Assembly: GCA_014529385.2 (NCBI GenBank) | Contig: CM043961.1 | Span: 18,334,478 to 18,398,477 of the forward strand | DNA from: Adiantum capillus-veneris | Taxonomy: Eukaryota; Streptophyta; Polypodiopsida; Polypodiales; Pteridaceae | DNA length: 64,000 nt | Reading direction: 5' to 3' | Shown: piece after piece, positions 1 through 10,790 of the stretch | Layout of the letters: every line of letters starts with the position of its first letter | Numbering within the stretch: the stretch's first letter is position 1 | Notes under the pieces: model-generated | Told to the model about the DNA's origin: nothing | The model's database searches: none | What the model saw: the letters and a program-made list of their open reading frames with translations, nothing else | Made by a program: the position numbers and the translations under genes

Positions 1-160
1 GCATGGAGTTGGAAGCTGAGCTGTAGAAGGTCTGAGGGGCTGAGGGAGCATGGGTATGATAAAAATTTTGAGACAGAACAGTAGGGGTATTGAGCAAAGG
101 TGGCATGTAATTTGGATGGCCATAGGGGGATACCATATTCAATGTTGGTGCCAGCCCTTG

Positions 161-1074
161 TTAGAGAGAAGGAACGAGACTTTGTTGTATTTTCCACAAT
201 CCCTTGATATAGTAGCAATCCTTGTCTTCATGTCCAGACTTTTCGCAGAAGTGGCAATAAGCACGAAGGGGGCAGTCCTGTGGAGGGTGTCCTAGAGAGC
301 GGCATGAGCTACACCATACCATAGCCTTAGTCTCCTGCTGAAATCTAAGCTCTTCAAGCTCTCCCTTGATTTGATCTAAAACCTCGTTATGTGGAGACTT
401 CTCCTGTCCAGGAGAGATTGATTTCTCCTCTTGAAGAGCACGTTGTAGTTTTAGGGCTTCAAGTTCCCTACGTAAAGAATTCAAAGGGTCAGATGGACTT
501 TCCAAGAGTATAGAGGCAGTCTCTACCTGAGAAGTGTCAGTAAACAGCTTCATTGTCCCTTCTATCCTAGTAGCAACTGCAACAAAGTCCGTTGGCGTCA
601 GGTCGGAGATTCTCTCCGAGTTTTTGCTAAAAAGTCTTTGGAAGAGCCTTCTCTACCCATTTCTTGACCATAAACTCACCTGGCTGCTGAAGAAGCTTGG
701 CGACCAGAGACTTCGTGCGGGTCATGAGCTCTGCAAAAGTCTCTTTGGGCTGAAGCATCAGGTTGGCCAACTCATCTAGAACCCTTTCTTGGAAGTCACC
801 TGGTCTGAAAGCTTCACAAAACTGTTGTCTTAATGTGGCCCAAGTAGTAAATTGGTTCTCTGTTGTTTGCTAAGCCATCCAAGGTAGATGGGAAGAGTAC
901 TAAGTAGGCATCTTCCCGGTTGAGGCCACGACCTCTGCAGACAGAAACAAACCTCCAGGTATGGTCGTCAGCATCCTCTGTGGAGAGACCCTTGAAAATC
1001 AGAAATTTAATATTCACCTTAGCTAGAACGCTTGTGAGCTCCTCCATAGCTGTCTGTGTAGGATCTTGTTGCAT
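161..1074 (-). pseudogene. gag with two CCHC zinc knuckles (E0), frameshifted
   Basis: The protein is a retrotransposon Gag, which packages element RNA in the cytoplasm. Reading the minus strand, the N-terminal piece (1074-814) has a gag core with the motif REDAYLVLFPSTLDG, preceded by EDADDHTWRFVSVCRGRG, as in plant Ty3-type gags. The C-terminal piece (553-161, 130 codons) has a short helical, Leu/Glu-rich stretch (residues 20-75) and two perfect C-x2-C-x4-H-x4-C knuckles: C81, C84, H89, C94 and C100, C103, H108, C113. The pieces are in different frames with stops between them, so the gene is dead. The family assignment is solid; the lineage is not resolved. Confidence 0.75.
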
Positions 1075-1329
1075 TGGAGCTTGCTATAATATAGTGGATG
1101 AGAAGTTTATTGATGGGGGTGACTGGGGAGGTGTCGAACTGGTTGAGGGGGAAGGTAGGGGTAATGGGGCTGGTGGACTTCTGCTTGGCATGAAGGGCTG
1201 ATGCTTCTTGTGGTAGTACTTCAAAGGACTTAGTAGTGGGCTTTGTCGCTCTTTTGACTGCCTTGTATGTGTCATGTAGTAACCAAAAGCCCACCCGAGC
1301 TTTGAGCACGAAGACCTTTACTTACTGCA

Positions 1330-1530
1330 CACTGGTCCAGGCTCCACTAGACCAGGACGAGGGACTAGACCTCTTGGCTAGACCTGGACGAGAGAGGGCT
1401 AGACCCATCCTAGAGACTACTATACTTGGACAAGAGAGGACTTGACCTAGCCTAGAGACTACTAGACTAGGACAAGAGAGGACTAGATAAGCAAGCCTAG
1501 ACGAGCAGGTTGACAGTAAGCAGTTGAGGG
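1330..1530. repeat. Degenerate minisatellite of a CTAGACnnGGACGAGAGAGG-type unit
   Basis: At least four imperfect copies built on 'actagac', 'ggacgagag' and 'tagagactac' blocks follow each other between about 1340 and 1510. The array lies in the leader region of E0 and has no coding content. Confidence 0.6.
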
Positions 1531-1563
1531 AAGTCTAGACGGGATGAAGCTAAAGCAGGGCTA

Positions 1564-1665
1564 GACCCGTGCAAACAAACCGAGTGATACAAAGAGTTGA
1601 AACCAGAGCTGAGGCAGGCTCAAACCTGTGCAAACAAACCAAATGATACAAAGAGTTGAAACCAG
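1564..1665. repeat. Two-copy direct repeat, about 42 bp unit
   Basis: A block beginning 'gtgcaaacaaacc' and ending 'gagttgaaaccag' occurs at about 1566-1607 and again at about 1627-1665. The two copies differ at a few positions. It lies in the leader of E0. Confidence 0.7.
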
Positions 1666-2633
1666 GTAGCTCCTCAACTTGACTTTCGACGGAGTGAGAC
1701 TTCTCTTGAGGTCCCACTGAGTGCGCAAAAATTGAGAGCACCTGTAGCGGAGATAATGTGTCGTGCCCTCTATAGTGGGTGCTCCTCAGTAGAATGTGCG
1801 TGAGATCTCACTCCACAGAATGCAAACACAAATGATAATGAACAACAAAGCAACAACAGTACGACTCAGTAGAACCTGAACCTGAACATCATGAATATCA
1901 ACAAACTCAAAGAAACCAATACTGACTCTAGCATGGCAACACCCTCAGCTCCAGCCCAGATCTGATAGGTATAGTATGGGTGTCGAGGATCAACTATGCA
2001 TGGATGGTGCAAGTGTGTTGTGCACGACTCAAGATGATAGACTCTTGCCGACCACACAAAAGTAGATGATCGATAAAAACCAAACAGCTACAGGTATATA
2101 CAACCATAAAGAGCCACCAACGGCTCACCAATATCTAATCTAGCTAAGAGACTCAAAATTGTGGTCGTGGTGGTCTGGCCCCGCGACCACTAGACCACCA
2201 GCCGTATGCCTGCCACGTGTCACTGCCCAGGCAAAAGTCCGTCCAGTGTGGACTCAGCTCAACTGCAACTAATTGGCGTAGTGCGTGCGACACTGTAGCC
2301 CTGCTACAAGCAATTTCAATATGTGTTAACCCTCATGGACACCCTATCACCTATCACCTACGACAGACGCCATATTATTTATTTGGTAGAGTTAGGGACC
2401 GGGCTTGTCGGACCAATAGGTGTGTAGGTGTGTCCGTGTGTTAACCCTCACGGACACCCTATCACCTACGACAGACGCCATATTATTTATTTGGTAGAGT
2501 TAGGGACTGGGCTGGTCGGACCAATAGGTGTGTAGGTGATCGCCGATGAGAGGTGCACCACTTACCTTATTTTTATAGCAGTTGTGCAACGATCGGCCAC
2601 TGTGGGCGCCCATGTGTGAACGGGTCAAACTCT

Positions 2634-2642
2634 TATAAAAGG
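2634..2642 (+). promoter_or_regulatory. LTR TATA box (E1, 5' copy)
   Basis: TATAAAAGG is conserved at the matching site in the 3' LTR (about 15681-15689). It lies about 100 bp upstream of the (AG)n tract. Its promoter role is inferred from its position in U3. Confidence 0.65.
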
Positions 2643-2739
2643 TCCATTTGACCTAAAAATACTCATTCTCTGAGGTGTAAGCTAAGAAGTGCTCTTGCTC
2701 CATCTCTGTCTCCTTCTGCTTCTTTGTGTGTGTGTATGC

Positions 2740-2740
<1 letters not shown>

Positions 2741-2812
<72 letters not shown>
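2741..2812. repeat. (AG)36 microsatellite inside the E1 5' LTR
   Basis: A perfect AG dinucleotide run of 72 bp. The orthologous tract in the 3' LTR (15788-15837) has 25 units, so the tract is part of the LTR and has changed length since insertion. Confidence 0.97.
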
Positions 2813-2815
<3 letters not shown>

Positions 2816-3063
2816 TCGAGCATTGCGGCGACATCGGCGGCGACGAGGCGGTAGAGTGCGGCATCGGCGACAGCTCCTTCTTCTTCACAACACAGGATCC
2901 TTCACGACGGCAGCATTGAGAGGTGAGTGACACACCATTGTTCTTTGAGCTTGCAAGGATTCTCTAGCTATGTGTTTGCAGCCTTTCGAGGCTCGCACAC
3001 AGTGCACAGGCAAGTTACAGGCAAGTTTCGAGCCTTCGACACGTACAACAAAGCGTACATTTT

Positions 3064-3083
3064 TGGCGCCGCTGCCGGAGACA
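3064..3083 (+). promoter_or_regulatory. E1 primer binding site (tRNA-Asp type)
   Basis: TGGCGCCGCTGCCGGAGACA starts 4 bp after the LTR end. It closely resembles TGGCGCCGTTGCCGGGGA, the site Athila/Tat elements use to prime minus-strand DNA synthesis. It fixes the right border of the 5' LTR. Confidence 0.85.
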
Positions 3084-4195
3084 ACCTTGCATTAAGCCTA
3101 AGGAGCACTCAGTGCTACCTCTGGAAGCTTTTCTTCCATCTGTTTTCTGTTTTTTGCTGAGTTCTGTGAGAACTGTTTAGTGACTATAAAGAGAAGATTA
3201 GCAGGTTTTTGACAGATTCTGTTAGTAAATATAAGCTCTGTTAGTGCTGCATTGTATTGGTTTTTGTTAGTTTTGCAAGATCTGTATTGTGTAGGTGTTA
3301 GTAGAGCTGTTAGTGAGCGTAGACAGTGAGAAGTAGAGTAGACAGTAAATAAGAGTTGACTGTGTGTGAGTGTGTAATTTTGTGTTAGACAATTAATTAA
3401 CTATTAATTAGTTGTTAATTAGTTGCAAGGAGGTTAGACAAAGCTCCTAGGAGCTGCTTTGTGCGCGTGGAAGCTCGGCGTCCACGCGGTCACATTATCC
3501 TCACAAAAAGTTTTTTTTTGAATTTTTTATATATAAAAAAACAGAATATTTGGGACTAAAAAGAAATTCAAAACTTAAATTATTTTTTATTATTCTAAAA
3601 GGAAGAGATCGAGATCTTTCCTTTTAGAATATTATTTTAAAAGGAAGAGATCGGGATCTTTCCCCAAGCCCAAGCCCAAGCCCACAAGCCCAAGCCCAAG
3701 CCTCAGTCCTCAGTCTTATGATATACTACTCACACTACCTTATTTATAAAGACTAAGATCTCAAGTGAAGGGAGGGCATGTGGGACAAGTTCCTCGAGTC
3801 CTCCACCATCCCCTTCACACTCACCCTTTGGACTTACTAATTCTATCCCTCTCCCTACCTAGGAAAAGACTAGTTTTAGGATTCCGAAGGCTGTACGTAA
3901 CCGAATCGGGAGCTCTAAAGCACGGCACGTCCTCCTAGCCAAGATGCTCGTTTTGAGCTATCATACGCCAAATTCTGTGGCTCGGTTTAAAAAAAGGACC
4001 AAAAATACCAAAAAAATGGGTTGTAAACACGTAAAAAACTAGGTGAGCGGCCTTCACGGACACTCACCAACACTTCTAGAGTATTGAGGTCACATGCACC
4101 TATGCTCTGGTCGTATGCTAGAGGACGAGCACATCGAGAGTGTCTCTGTTTAAGCGGGCACTCATTATTCCTCTACCATAGGCTCTAGGCCCTCA
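3084..4195 (+). other. E1 untranslated leader with palindrome and hexamer array
   Basis: This 1.1 kb stretch between primer site and gag has no credible long ORF. It holds an imperfect palindrome at about 3592-3628 (arms TTCTAAAAGGAA and TTCCTTTTAGAA), whose left half is repeated at about 3640-3663. An (AAGCCC)n array follows at 3664-3702. Leaders of retroelements carry dimerisation and packaging signals; such a role here is inference. Confidence 0.6.
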
Positions 4196-7100
4196 TTGAG
4201 AACCCTAAGCAGTACCACTCAGGACCCGCATATTGCATCTAGTGACTCTTCCTCTGACTACGACGTCATGGAGGGTTACCCAATGCCTAATCCCCATAAC
4301 TCAAGCCAAGACATGCATGCCATGGGTCCACGGTCCGGGCTAAGCGTGCTTAGCCGCTTCAAGGATACCTTTAGTAGAGCCACTCGGTCCGAACATGGAG
4401 CTAACGATGTAAATGAGGGGGTGGGGAAGTAAATTTGCCATTCATGACCAACGTAGACCCCATGCTCTTGGAGAGAGTGCACGTAAATACTCCATTCACT
4501 GTACCTCCTGACTCTTCAAAGCTATTCCCCTCCGAGGTTATATTACCTGATGGTAGAAGCCTTGCCGAAGTGCAAGAGGTTGAGCAGTATATCATTGTGT
4601 CTAGGGAAAAGGAAATCGAGAGATTACGCAAGGCAAAGCAACAAAGAGAGTTAATAGCAAAAGCCCCTGTGTCAATATCCTTGCTAGGAGAGCAATCGAG
4701 TGCTCCTGAATTAGCGACCACTAAGGGTCAACCCATAGAGAGCCACATTGCATTTAGTGCAAAGGACACCTCTAGCACCTCAATCCTAGATAGAGCGTTC
4801 CTAAATGAGAACTGGAAGTACGAACTACATACGGAAACTCTAACAGACCTATACACAGGTCACACCTATCACGTGGGTTGGTTAGATGTCCAACAATCCA
4901 CAACTGGTGCTACTAGTGTAGGGGATCAACAACAAAGAGTTTGAGAGGTCATCCATAGGGTTATTGAGCTAGAGAGACAGAAGAAGGGGATCCACATGCC
5001 TTCAGTGGGTCTCATGATATTCTTAGATACAGGGAAGGCTAAACGGCCAACCTTATTGCCAGGGGTCTCAGTGCAATCTGAGCCCACAAGTGATAGCCTT
5101 ACCTTTCCAAGTCTAGCTCATCTTTCCCTTGAGGACACCACAGCTACAATGCCTACCCCAATGATGGGCATGCCAAGAAACACATCATGGACCTCATTTG
5201 TTAGTAAAGCACCGCTACATGGTAGCTCAATGCCTGCAACAGTACCTACAAGTTTGTACCAATCGTATACACCTACGGGTCCTCGTACTCATGTAGTTCC
5301 TACCCCCCATTGTTTCAACAACCTATGCTCCACAACCACAACACCCAAACTCTTATTTTAATGGGACCATACCGGCTAGCATTAGCATGTCACATCCGAC
5401 GTCTGCTATGCCTAGGGCCACACATATGAACTTTGGACCACCACATGGCACAACACCGTACCAAACTTGGAACCCAAGGGCTTCCTATGCGCCAAGCCCA
5501 ATGCCAATACCTACTCCACATGTAGTCTCTGGAGCGCCTTCACCCACGGTGCCTACTCACTTAGGTGACTTGGCAACATTTGCTCAAGCTATCGGTTGAT
5601 CTATTGCTGAGAATGCATAACACACCTGATAGAGAGCCTAGAAGTAAGGCAATACAAATAGCCAAGCTCACACAAAAATTTAGTAAAGACGGAGATGTGA
5701 GAAATCATATCGAAGTGTTTGAACAAATATGCGATTCTCTAGGAGAACACAATGACCTGCATATGCGTAATGCTTTATGACTAACCTTAAGTGGGAAGGC
5801 TGAGGATTGGTATAGAACTCTAAGGGTGGAAGAAAAAACGATTTACCCTACTCTTAGGAGACTGTTCTTGAAAGAATATATACGAGAGGGAGTGCTTTGG
5901 GATGTCTCAGCTCCAGAAAGCCCAAGGAAAGGAAGAAGAGTCCGTGAGAGACTTCATTAGTCGCTTAAAGCATTTAAATTCTCGTTGTAATCCAAATAAG
6001 TGCTTCAATAATAACCAATTGCTTGATAGATTCATTAGGGGATTACGACATGAGGATATCTACAATGGCCTAGTCATTAGAGGTATCACCACTTGGGAAG
6101 CAGTCACCATCAATGCGATTCAATTGGAGGATAATTTAATGATTCAAGGAGAAAGAGTGTCTGTTGAGCCTAAATCTACTAGCTTGCAAGCATCGGGGCA
6201 TTAGCCAATGACCCTAAAGCCAATTGCTAAGGAGCCCACCAAAGCCATTCAAGAGAGTCTTAGGGATAATCGTGCTCCGCAAAACAATCATATGTATCCA
6301 AGAAGGGAGCAACAATGGGGCTCAGTATGCTATGGTCCGCATAGTACCAGTGAATACCCTACTTTTAGAGTAAAATTCAATGGGAATTGCAATGCCTGTG
6401 GGAGATATGGTCATCAAGCTAAGGATTGCATAGTATTTAAGTGCGCGATGGCCAATAGACCAACCTTAGCATGGACGGACACACCTCAAGTGCTGCATAG
6501 ATGCCGGCCCCACCTCTTGAACAAACTTCACAACACATGGTCCCTAGGGCCCAAAATGTTGTCCAAACAACACCCTTACCACCTCTAGTGCTAGGACCGC
6601 AACTACCACATCCGAGAATCACTTCTGTGAATCAAGTGGGTTGTGAGTTATCTATTGCTTGTTTGGAAGGCTGTTAGGAAGATATAGACCCTAATATTTC
6701 CTATGGGATTGATGCGCTTGAAGAAAGTCCACAATACTACATGGAAGACTATTGAAGACAAGTCAAACCTATCTATCAAGTAGCTGCTCTTGCTGCAAGA
6801 GGCCAAAATATCAATTACACTTCCAAGAGACCACCTCTTCAATGCTATAAGTGTGGAGGTCCACATCGTGTGGCCGAGTGTTCTATTAGGCTACAAAAGA
6901 ACGCCACACTAATGCAAACCAATCAAGTGAGCACGTCTACAATGCCGATACTCATGTGTAATCGATGTGGCATAGATCATTTGATTGCCCAATGTCCGAA
7001 TAATCCAAATGCGCCGAAGATCACGCCATTAAACTTGATTGAGGTTACCGAGGAGCCATCACAAGGTACACCTGTGGTAGTAGTAAATGTACTCACACGA

Positions 7101-7490
7101 ATGATGCTCCAAAAACAATATTATATTTTTGAAGAAAGAGGCACGGCATCAATTGCCCAATCTCAGAAGAAGAAGAAAACACGAAGGAAGAGATCGCAGA
7201 AAGCAGCGAAGTTAGATCCGAGTTCAAAGACCAGTATAGGGACTGGTGATGACCCCGTATACATGAACGACGCTGAAGAGGATTCTGATTCAGGTGAAAC
7301 TATGGAGATCAAAACGACCACTAGGAAAGAAACCAACAAGGAAGATCATCATGAGTCACAATGGCCAGGACCCAAGAAGAAGATAGAAACTTACCCAAAC
7401 CCTACAGAGAAGATCGAGCGAGTCAAGCAATTAAGGAGTTTGGTAGAAGATACACAAAGGGATCTAGAGCCAACACCTAGGCAGATCTAG
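4196..7490 (+). pseudogene. E1 gag, four zinc-knuckle positions, broken into about eight frames
   Basis: Consecutive open segments at 4196-4432, 4435-4944, 4996-5361, 5387-5599, 5902-6204, 6208-6588 and 6870-7490 align in order with the better-kept copy at 42930-45700. The N-terminal half is Pro/Ser/Thr-rich. The gag core (about 5640-6190) has GKAEDWYRTL and a helical region ending in DFISRLKHLNSRC. Four knuckle positions follow: the first (about 6330) has lost cysteines, while CNACGRYGHQAKDC (6388-6429), CYKCGGPHRVAEC (6843-6881) and CNRCGIDHLIAQC (6957-6995) are intact. A Lys/Arg-rich, then acidic tail (about 7160-7490) ends the region. Gag would form the element's particle. Stops make this copy dead. 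Confidence 0.85.
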
Positions 7491-7858
7491 ATTACAAACA
7501 CAGTGTTCCCTACGCAACAACAACCTCACAAAGTCCATAGATCCCTAACCATACCTAGTGTCATCTAAGAAGAAGGTGACTTAAAGTCATAGGAAAGTAG
7601 GCGTACTCACTTCTTATTGGAAAGAATGTTTACAGAGGGACTACCTTACCCTATTGAAGAAATCGAGATCCCGTCTTCCCCACGTCAAGGGACTAAAACC
7701 CAAAAGGTGTCATTAGGTATTGCCAAATTGATGGATTTCATGGCTTCAGAAGTTAAAACCACCATCATGTCCAAACTATTGAAGACCCTGAGCTATTCTT
7801 AGCTCTTTTAGCTTTCCTTAATGGAGAACTGAAAGTCGGGCTACCACAATTTGCACAG
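7491..7858 (+). pseudogene. E1 gag-protease linker, degraded
   Basis: Reading-frame fragments (for example 7617-7802) match the stretch between gag and protease in the second copy (about 45480-45850). No domain is recognised. Several in-frame stops are present. Confidence 0.6.
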
Positions 7859-8370
7859 ATGGATGGAGCTAGGGAGATGCCAATAGAGGAAAAACACTCA
7901 GATCCACATCCCAACCTAGATAAGAACTCTGTTGTAGAAATACCTATTAACAAGTTAGGACAATACTTTGAGGGCGATGAATCCAATGCGACCATACCAA
8001 TCACTACCAAGGGATTAACTGTGAAGGGGATCCTTAATGGTGGCGCTGGGGTTAGCATTGTGACTAAAAATTGATGGGAAACTATGGGAAGACCTCACTC
8101 TGGGATCACAACCATAGTAGTAAAGATGGCAATGGGTCTATTGTTAAACCTATTGGGATGCTATAAGATCTCAAGATCAAGGTCTTTGGACACAAAATAA
8201 GAAATACCTTCATTGTTATGGATTCCTCCAAGCACAGTATGACATCTGAGATGATCTTAGGACGTCTTTTCATGAGGGAAGCAAAAATGATTCATGACTA
8301 TTCTAAAAACCATGTCTACTTGCAGTTCCAAGATTTTGTCATCCGAGTGGATCTTGTAACTGGTTGAGCA
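7859..8370 (+). pseudogene. E1 retropepsin (first protease), inactivated
   Basis: The aspartic protease processes the polyprotein. The frame at 7859-8074 includes INKLGQYFEG and then GILNGGAGVSIVTKN. The catalytic Asp expected in the D-G-G-A motif is Asn here; the second copy at 45849 keeps Asp. A stop follows at 8072-8074. The remainder is frameshifted, although a trace of the C-terminal ILGRPFMREAK motif is visible near 8260 as ILGRLFMREAK. The copy is both truncated and catalytically dead. Confidence 0.8.
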
Positions 8371-8599
8371 CATCCTCTAGGAAACAGGTTTATAATTGAT
8401 CATAGATCAGACACCACAGTTCACTCGGCCTCATTGCAGTATTGTTACACATGTAAAGTGAACACTGATGTTGGGGAAGATTCTCCTTATAAGGATGTAC
8501 TACCTAGGATGACTGAGTCGGACAATGTGGATTGGGTCCACTGAGAAACAATTATAGACACTTGGAGAAACAGGGGGACGACCTGGGTAACACCTGAGG

Positions 8600-9237
8600 G
8601 GGACGATATGCCACCACTCATACCCTTAAATATGCTAGATGCAATGCATATAGCTTCTATTGACCTACAAGATGAAGGTTTGGCTGGCATTGGAACCAGT
8701 AGCGTCTCACAGGACTACAGCTACAGCCCACACGATTCAAAGTCAGAATTATCAATTGAAATTGACTCTGAGGATGAAGAATCTGAGTTAAATCTTAGTG
8801 CAAATGTGGGAACAAACCATTCAGGGCCCAGTGGTACCCTAGATGACAATCTATCCAAGGGAGCAGAAGACACAAGTAGCGATTCATCTAGTGACATTTC
8901 ATTAGAGATCGGTCGTAATCGAAAATTAGCCAAGAAGAGTAAGAGATATAAGAGGTGACGATATCGAGCAAATGTGTGTGCTAGAATAAATGAAAAGAAA
9001 TCTACCGCAGAATGGCTTAATTATATAGGGACATGTGATGCTCATCGGAAGTTGGTAGATAACTGGGGTGAATACTTTCAAATCGTTATGTGGTGTAGTC
9101 CACAACCCATTGAGATCGCACGACTAGAGGCTACAGAGAATCCAAATTTGAGCCATACCGTGAGGAGACGACAAAATCGAGAGTTAGCTCTACAACAAAA
9201 GGAAGCGGAAGTGAAATCACAATCCACAGAACAATAA
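8600..9237 (+). pseudogene. E1 protease-RT spacer: acidic, Ser-rich domain plus basic patch
   Basis: About 210 codons between protease and RT (8608-8958 and 8974-9237) encode a Ser/Asp/Glu-rich segment (for example EIDSEDEESE), then a Lys/Arg-rich patch (RKLAKKSKRYKR), then a segment with EWLNYIG and a Glu/Gln-rich helix. The second copy has the same segment at 46401-47160, so it is a conserved part of the pol polyprotein. No known domain is recognised. A linker or chromatin-contact role is only a guess. Confidence 0.6.
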
Positions 9238-9262
9238 GATCCCACAGATTTACACCCTTCAT

Positions 9263-10295
9263 TTGAAATCCTACACCACGGAGGAGCGTAAGGTTGTGTA
9301 TACAAAGGCTCAAAGAATACCTATCGATGGAATTAATGGAGTCTATGATGGTCCAACAATAGTTAAGGAAATAGAGTTAGCAGACCCAGGTGAGGAGTCC
9401 AAACCTGTCTTCATTGCCCAAGATTTGAGAGAGACTGAGGAATACGTACTTAAAGAACTTCTCAAGGAATCCAAGGATATATTTGCTTGGACATATCATG
9501 ATATGAAAGGTGTTTCACCTTCCGTGGTGCAATACACAATCTCCATGAATAGCATGGCTAAACCAGTTCAACAACGACCCTACCCAATGAATCCTAGGTA
9601 GGCAAAGATTGTTCAAGAAGAGATTGAAAAGCTTGTGAAATGCGGATTCATATACCATATTGAGCACTTAGAATGGGTGTCTCCAATAGTGATTGTGCCT
9701 AAAAAGAATGGGAAACTCAGAGTGTACGTGGATCTCAAGAAGGTCAATGCCGCCACTAGGAGGGATCATTACCCCTTGCCATATTCAGAACATGTGCTTG
9801 AAAGAGTTGCCAGGGAAGGAAGCTTATAGCTTTTTAAATGGTTACTCTGGCTACAATCAAATCACAATTGCGCTAGAGGACCAAGTTAAAACAGCCTTTA
9901 TAACCGAATTTGGAGTGTTCGCATTTCGTGTTATGGTTTTTGGCTTAACCAATGCCCCTGCAAAGATTAATAAACACTGCTTTTAGAGAATATTTAAGGA
10001 AGTTTTGCGAAGCTTTCTTGGATGATTTTTGTGTTTACGAAAAGTGTTTGAGAAGTGCAGATTATATCGCATCTCCTTAAACCCTTTCAAATGTCAATTT
10101 TGGGTTAAACATGGAGTCATTTTAGGGCATATAGTGTCCAAAAATGGGATTTTCACAGATGAGAGCAAAATTAAAGCCATTGCTGAATTGCCACCGCCTA
10201 CGAATTATAAAGGAGTTCAAAGGTTCATGGGCCATGTTGGTTATTACCGACGGTTTATTTTAAACTTTGCCGAGATAGCTCGTCCTCTTGTATAA
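9263..10295 (+). pseudogene. E1 reverse transcriptase with frameshifts and a 31-bp deletion
   Basis: RT copies element RNA into DNA. The upstream segment FAWTYHDMKGVSPSVVQYTI is typical of Ty3/gypsy pol. The palm starts with WVSPIVIVPKKNGKLRV, YVDLKKVNAATRRDHYPLP (9670-9780). FGVFAFRVMVFGLTNAP follows, then the catalytic box FLDD (about 10014-10026). FLDD/FMDD is the Athila-like variant of YxDD. The thumb has LGHIVSKNGI and GYYRRFI (10090-10270). Compared with the copy at 47560-48230, 31 bp are missing just after the catalytic box (about 10035). A stop at 9599-9601 and frame changes near 9829 and 9986 add to the damage. Confidence 0.9.
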
Positions 10296-10309
10296 GCTTC
10301 TTATTGAGT

Positions 10310-10790
10310 TCCACTAGACCGGGGAGTGTGACCATGCTTATGAGTCATTGAAAAAGACCTTGACAAGCGCTCCCATTCTATGAGTGCCTAATTGGAACAT
10401 AATTTTCATGTGCATATTGATGCATTAAACTTTGCTATTGGGTGTGTTCTAAGCTCAATTAGGAGAACATAAATTCGACTACCCCATTAGCTTTGCAAGT
10501 CGTCAATTGAATGATGTCGAGAGAAACTACACCACTACAGAGAGGGAAGGTTTAGCTATGATCTATGCAGTAAAGAAATTTCGCTACTACCTTCTGGCTT
10601 ACAAGTTTGTTTTCTATGTTGATCATCAAGCCTTGTCGTATCTAGTAAATAAACCTTATTCTACGGGAAGAATTACACAATGGTTGTTAATTCTTCTTGA
10701 GTTTGATTTTACTGTTGTGGTGAGACCTAGTAAAAGACATGTCATGGCGGATCATTTGTCTCGCATACCCAATGGTGAAGCCCCTATTAG
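10310..10790 (+). pseudogene. E1 RNase H domain
   Basis: This degrades the RNA strand of the RNA/DNA hybrid. The first part (HVHIDALNFAIGCVL, about 10405-10450) is in a different frame from the open stretch that begins at 10507. There, TTTEREGLAMIYAVKKFRYY supplies the catalytic Glu and VDHQALSYLVNKP (about 10620-10660) the third Asp. HVMADHLSRIPNGE closes the domain. All catalytic positions are present but split over two frames. Confidence 0.85.

Larger units (their letters stand above)
1..2323 (-). mobile_element. E0: 5' part of a minus-strand LTR retrotransposon
   Basis: The minus strand carries a broken gag (161-1074). Its leader and possibly LTR sequence lie to the right, up to the start of the large element at 2324. 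A degenerate primer-binding-like string on the minus strand near 1957-1970 (CCTATCAGATCTGG) resembles the initiator-Met site TGGTATCAGAGC, so LTR sequence may lie at about 1970-2323. No pol sequence is visible, because the element runs off the left edge of the window. The LTR boundary is inference and was not confirmed by a second copy. Confidence 0.5.
2324..3059 (+). repeat. E1 5' LTR, with its first 115 bp duplicated
   Basis: The LTR runs from TGTTAACC to GCGTACA, matching the copy at 15486-16079. TGTTAACCCTCA occurs at 2324 and again at 2439, so the first 115 bp are tandemly duplicated here and not in the 3' LTR. A TATA box (TATAAAAGG, 2634-2642) lies in both LTRs. A 72-bp (AG)n tract (2741-2812) sits in the transcribed part. 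The same tract is 50 bp in the 3' LTR. Confidence 0.9.
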
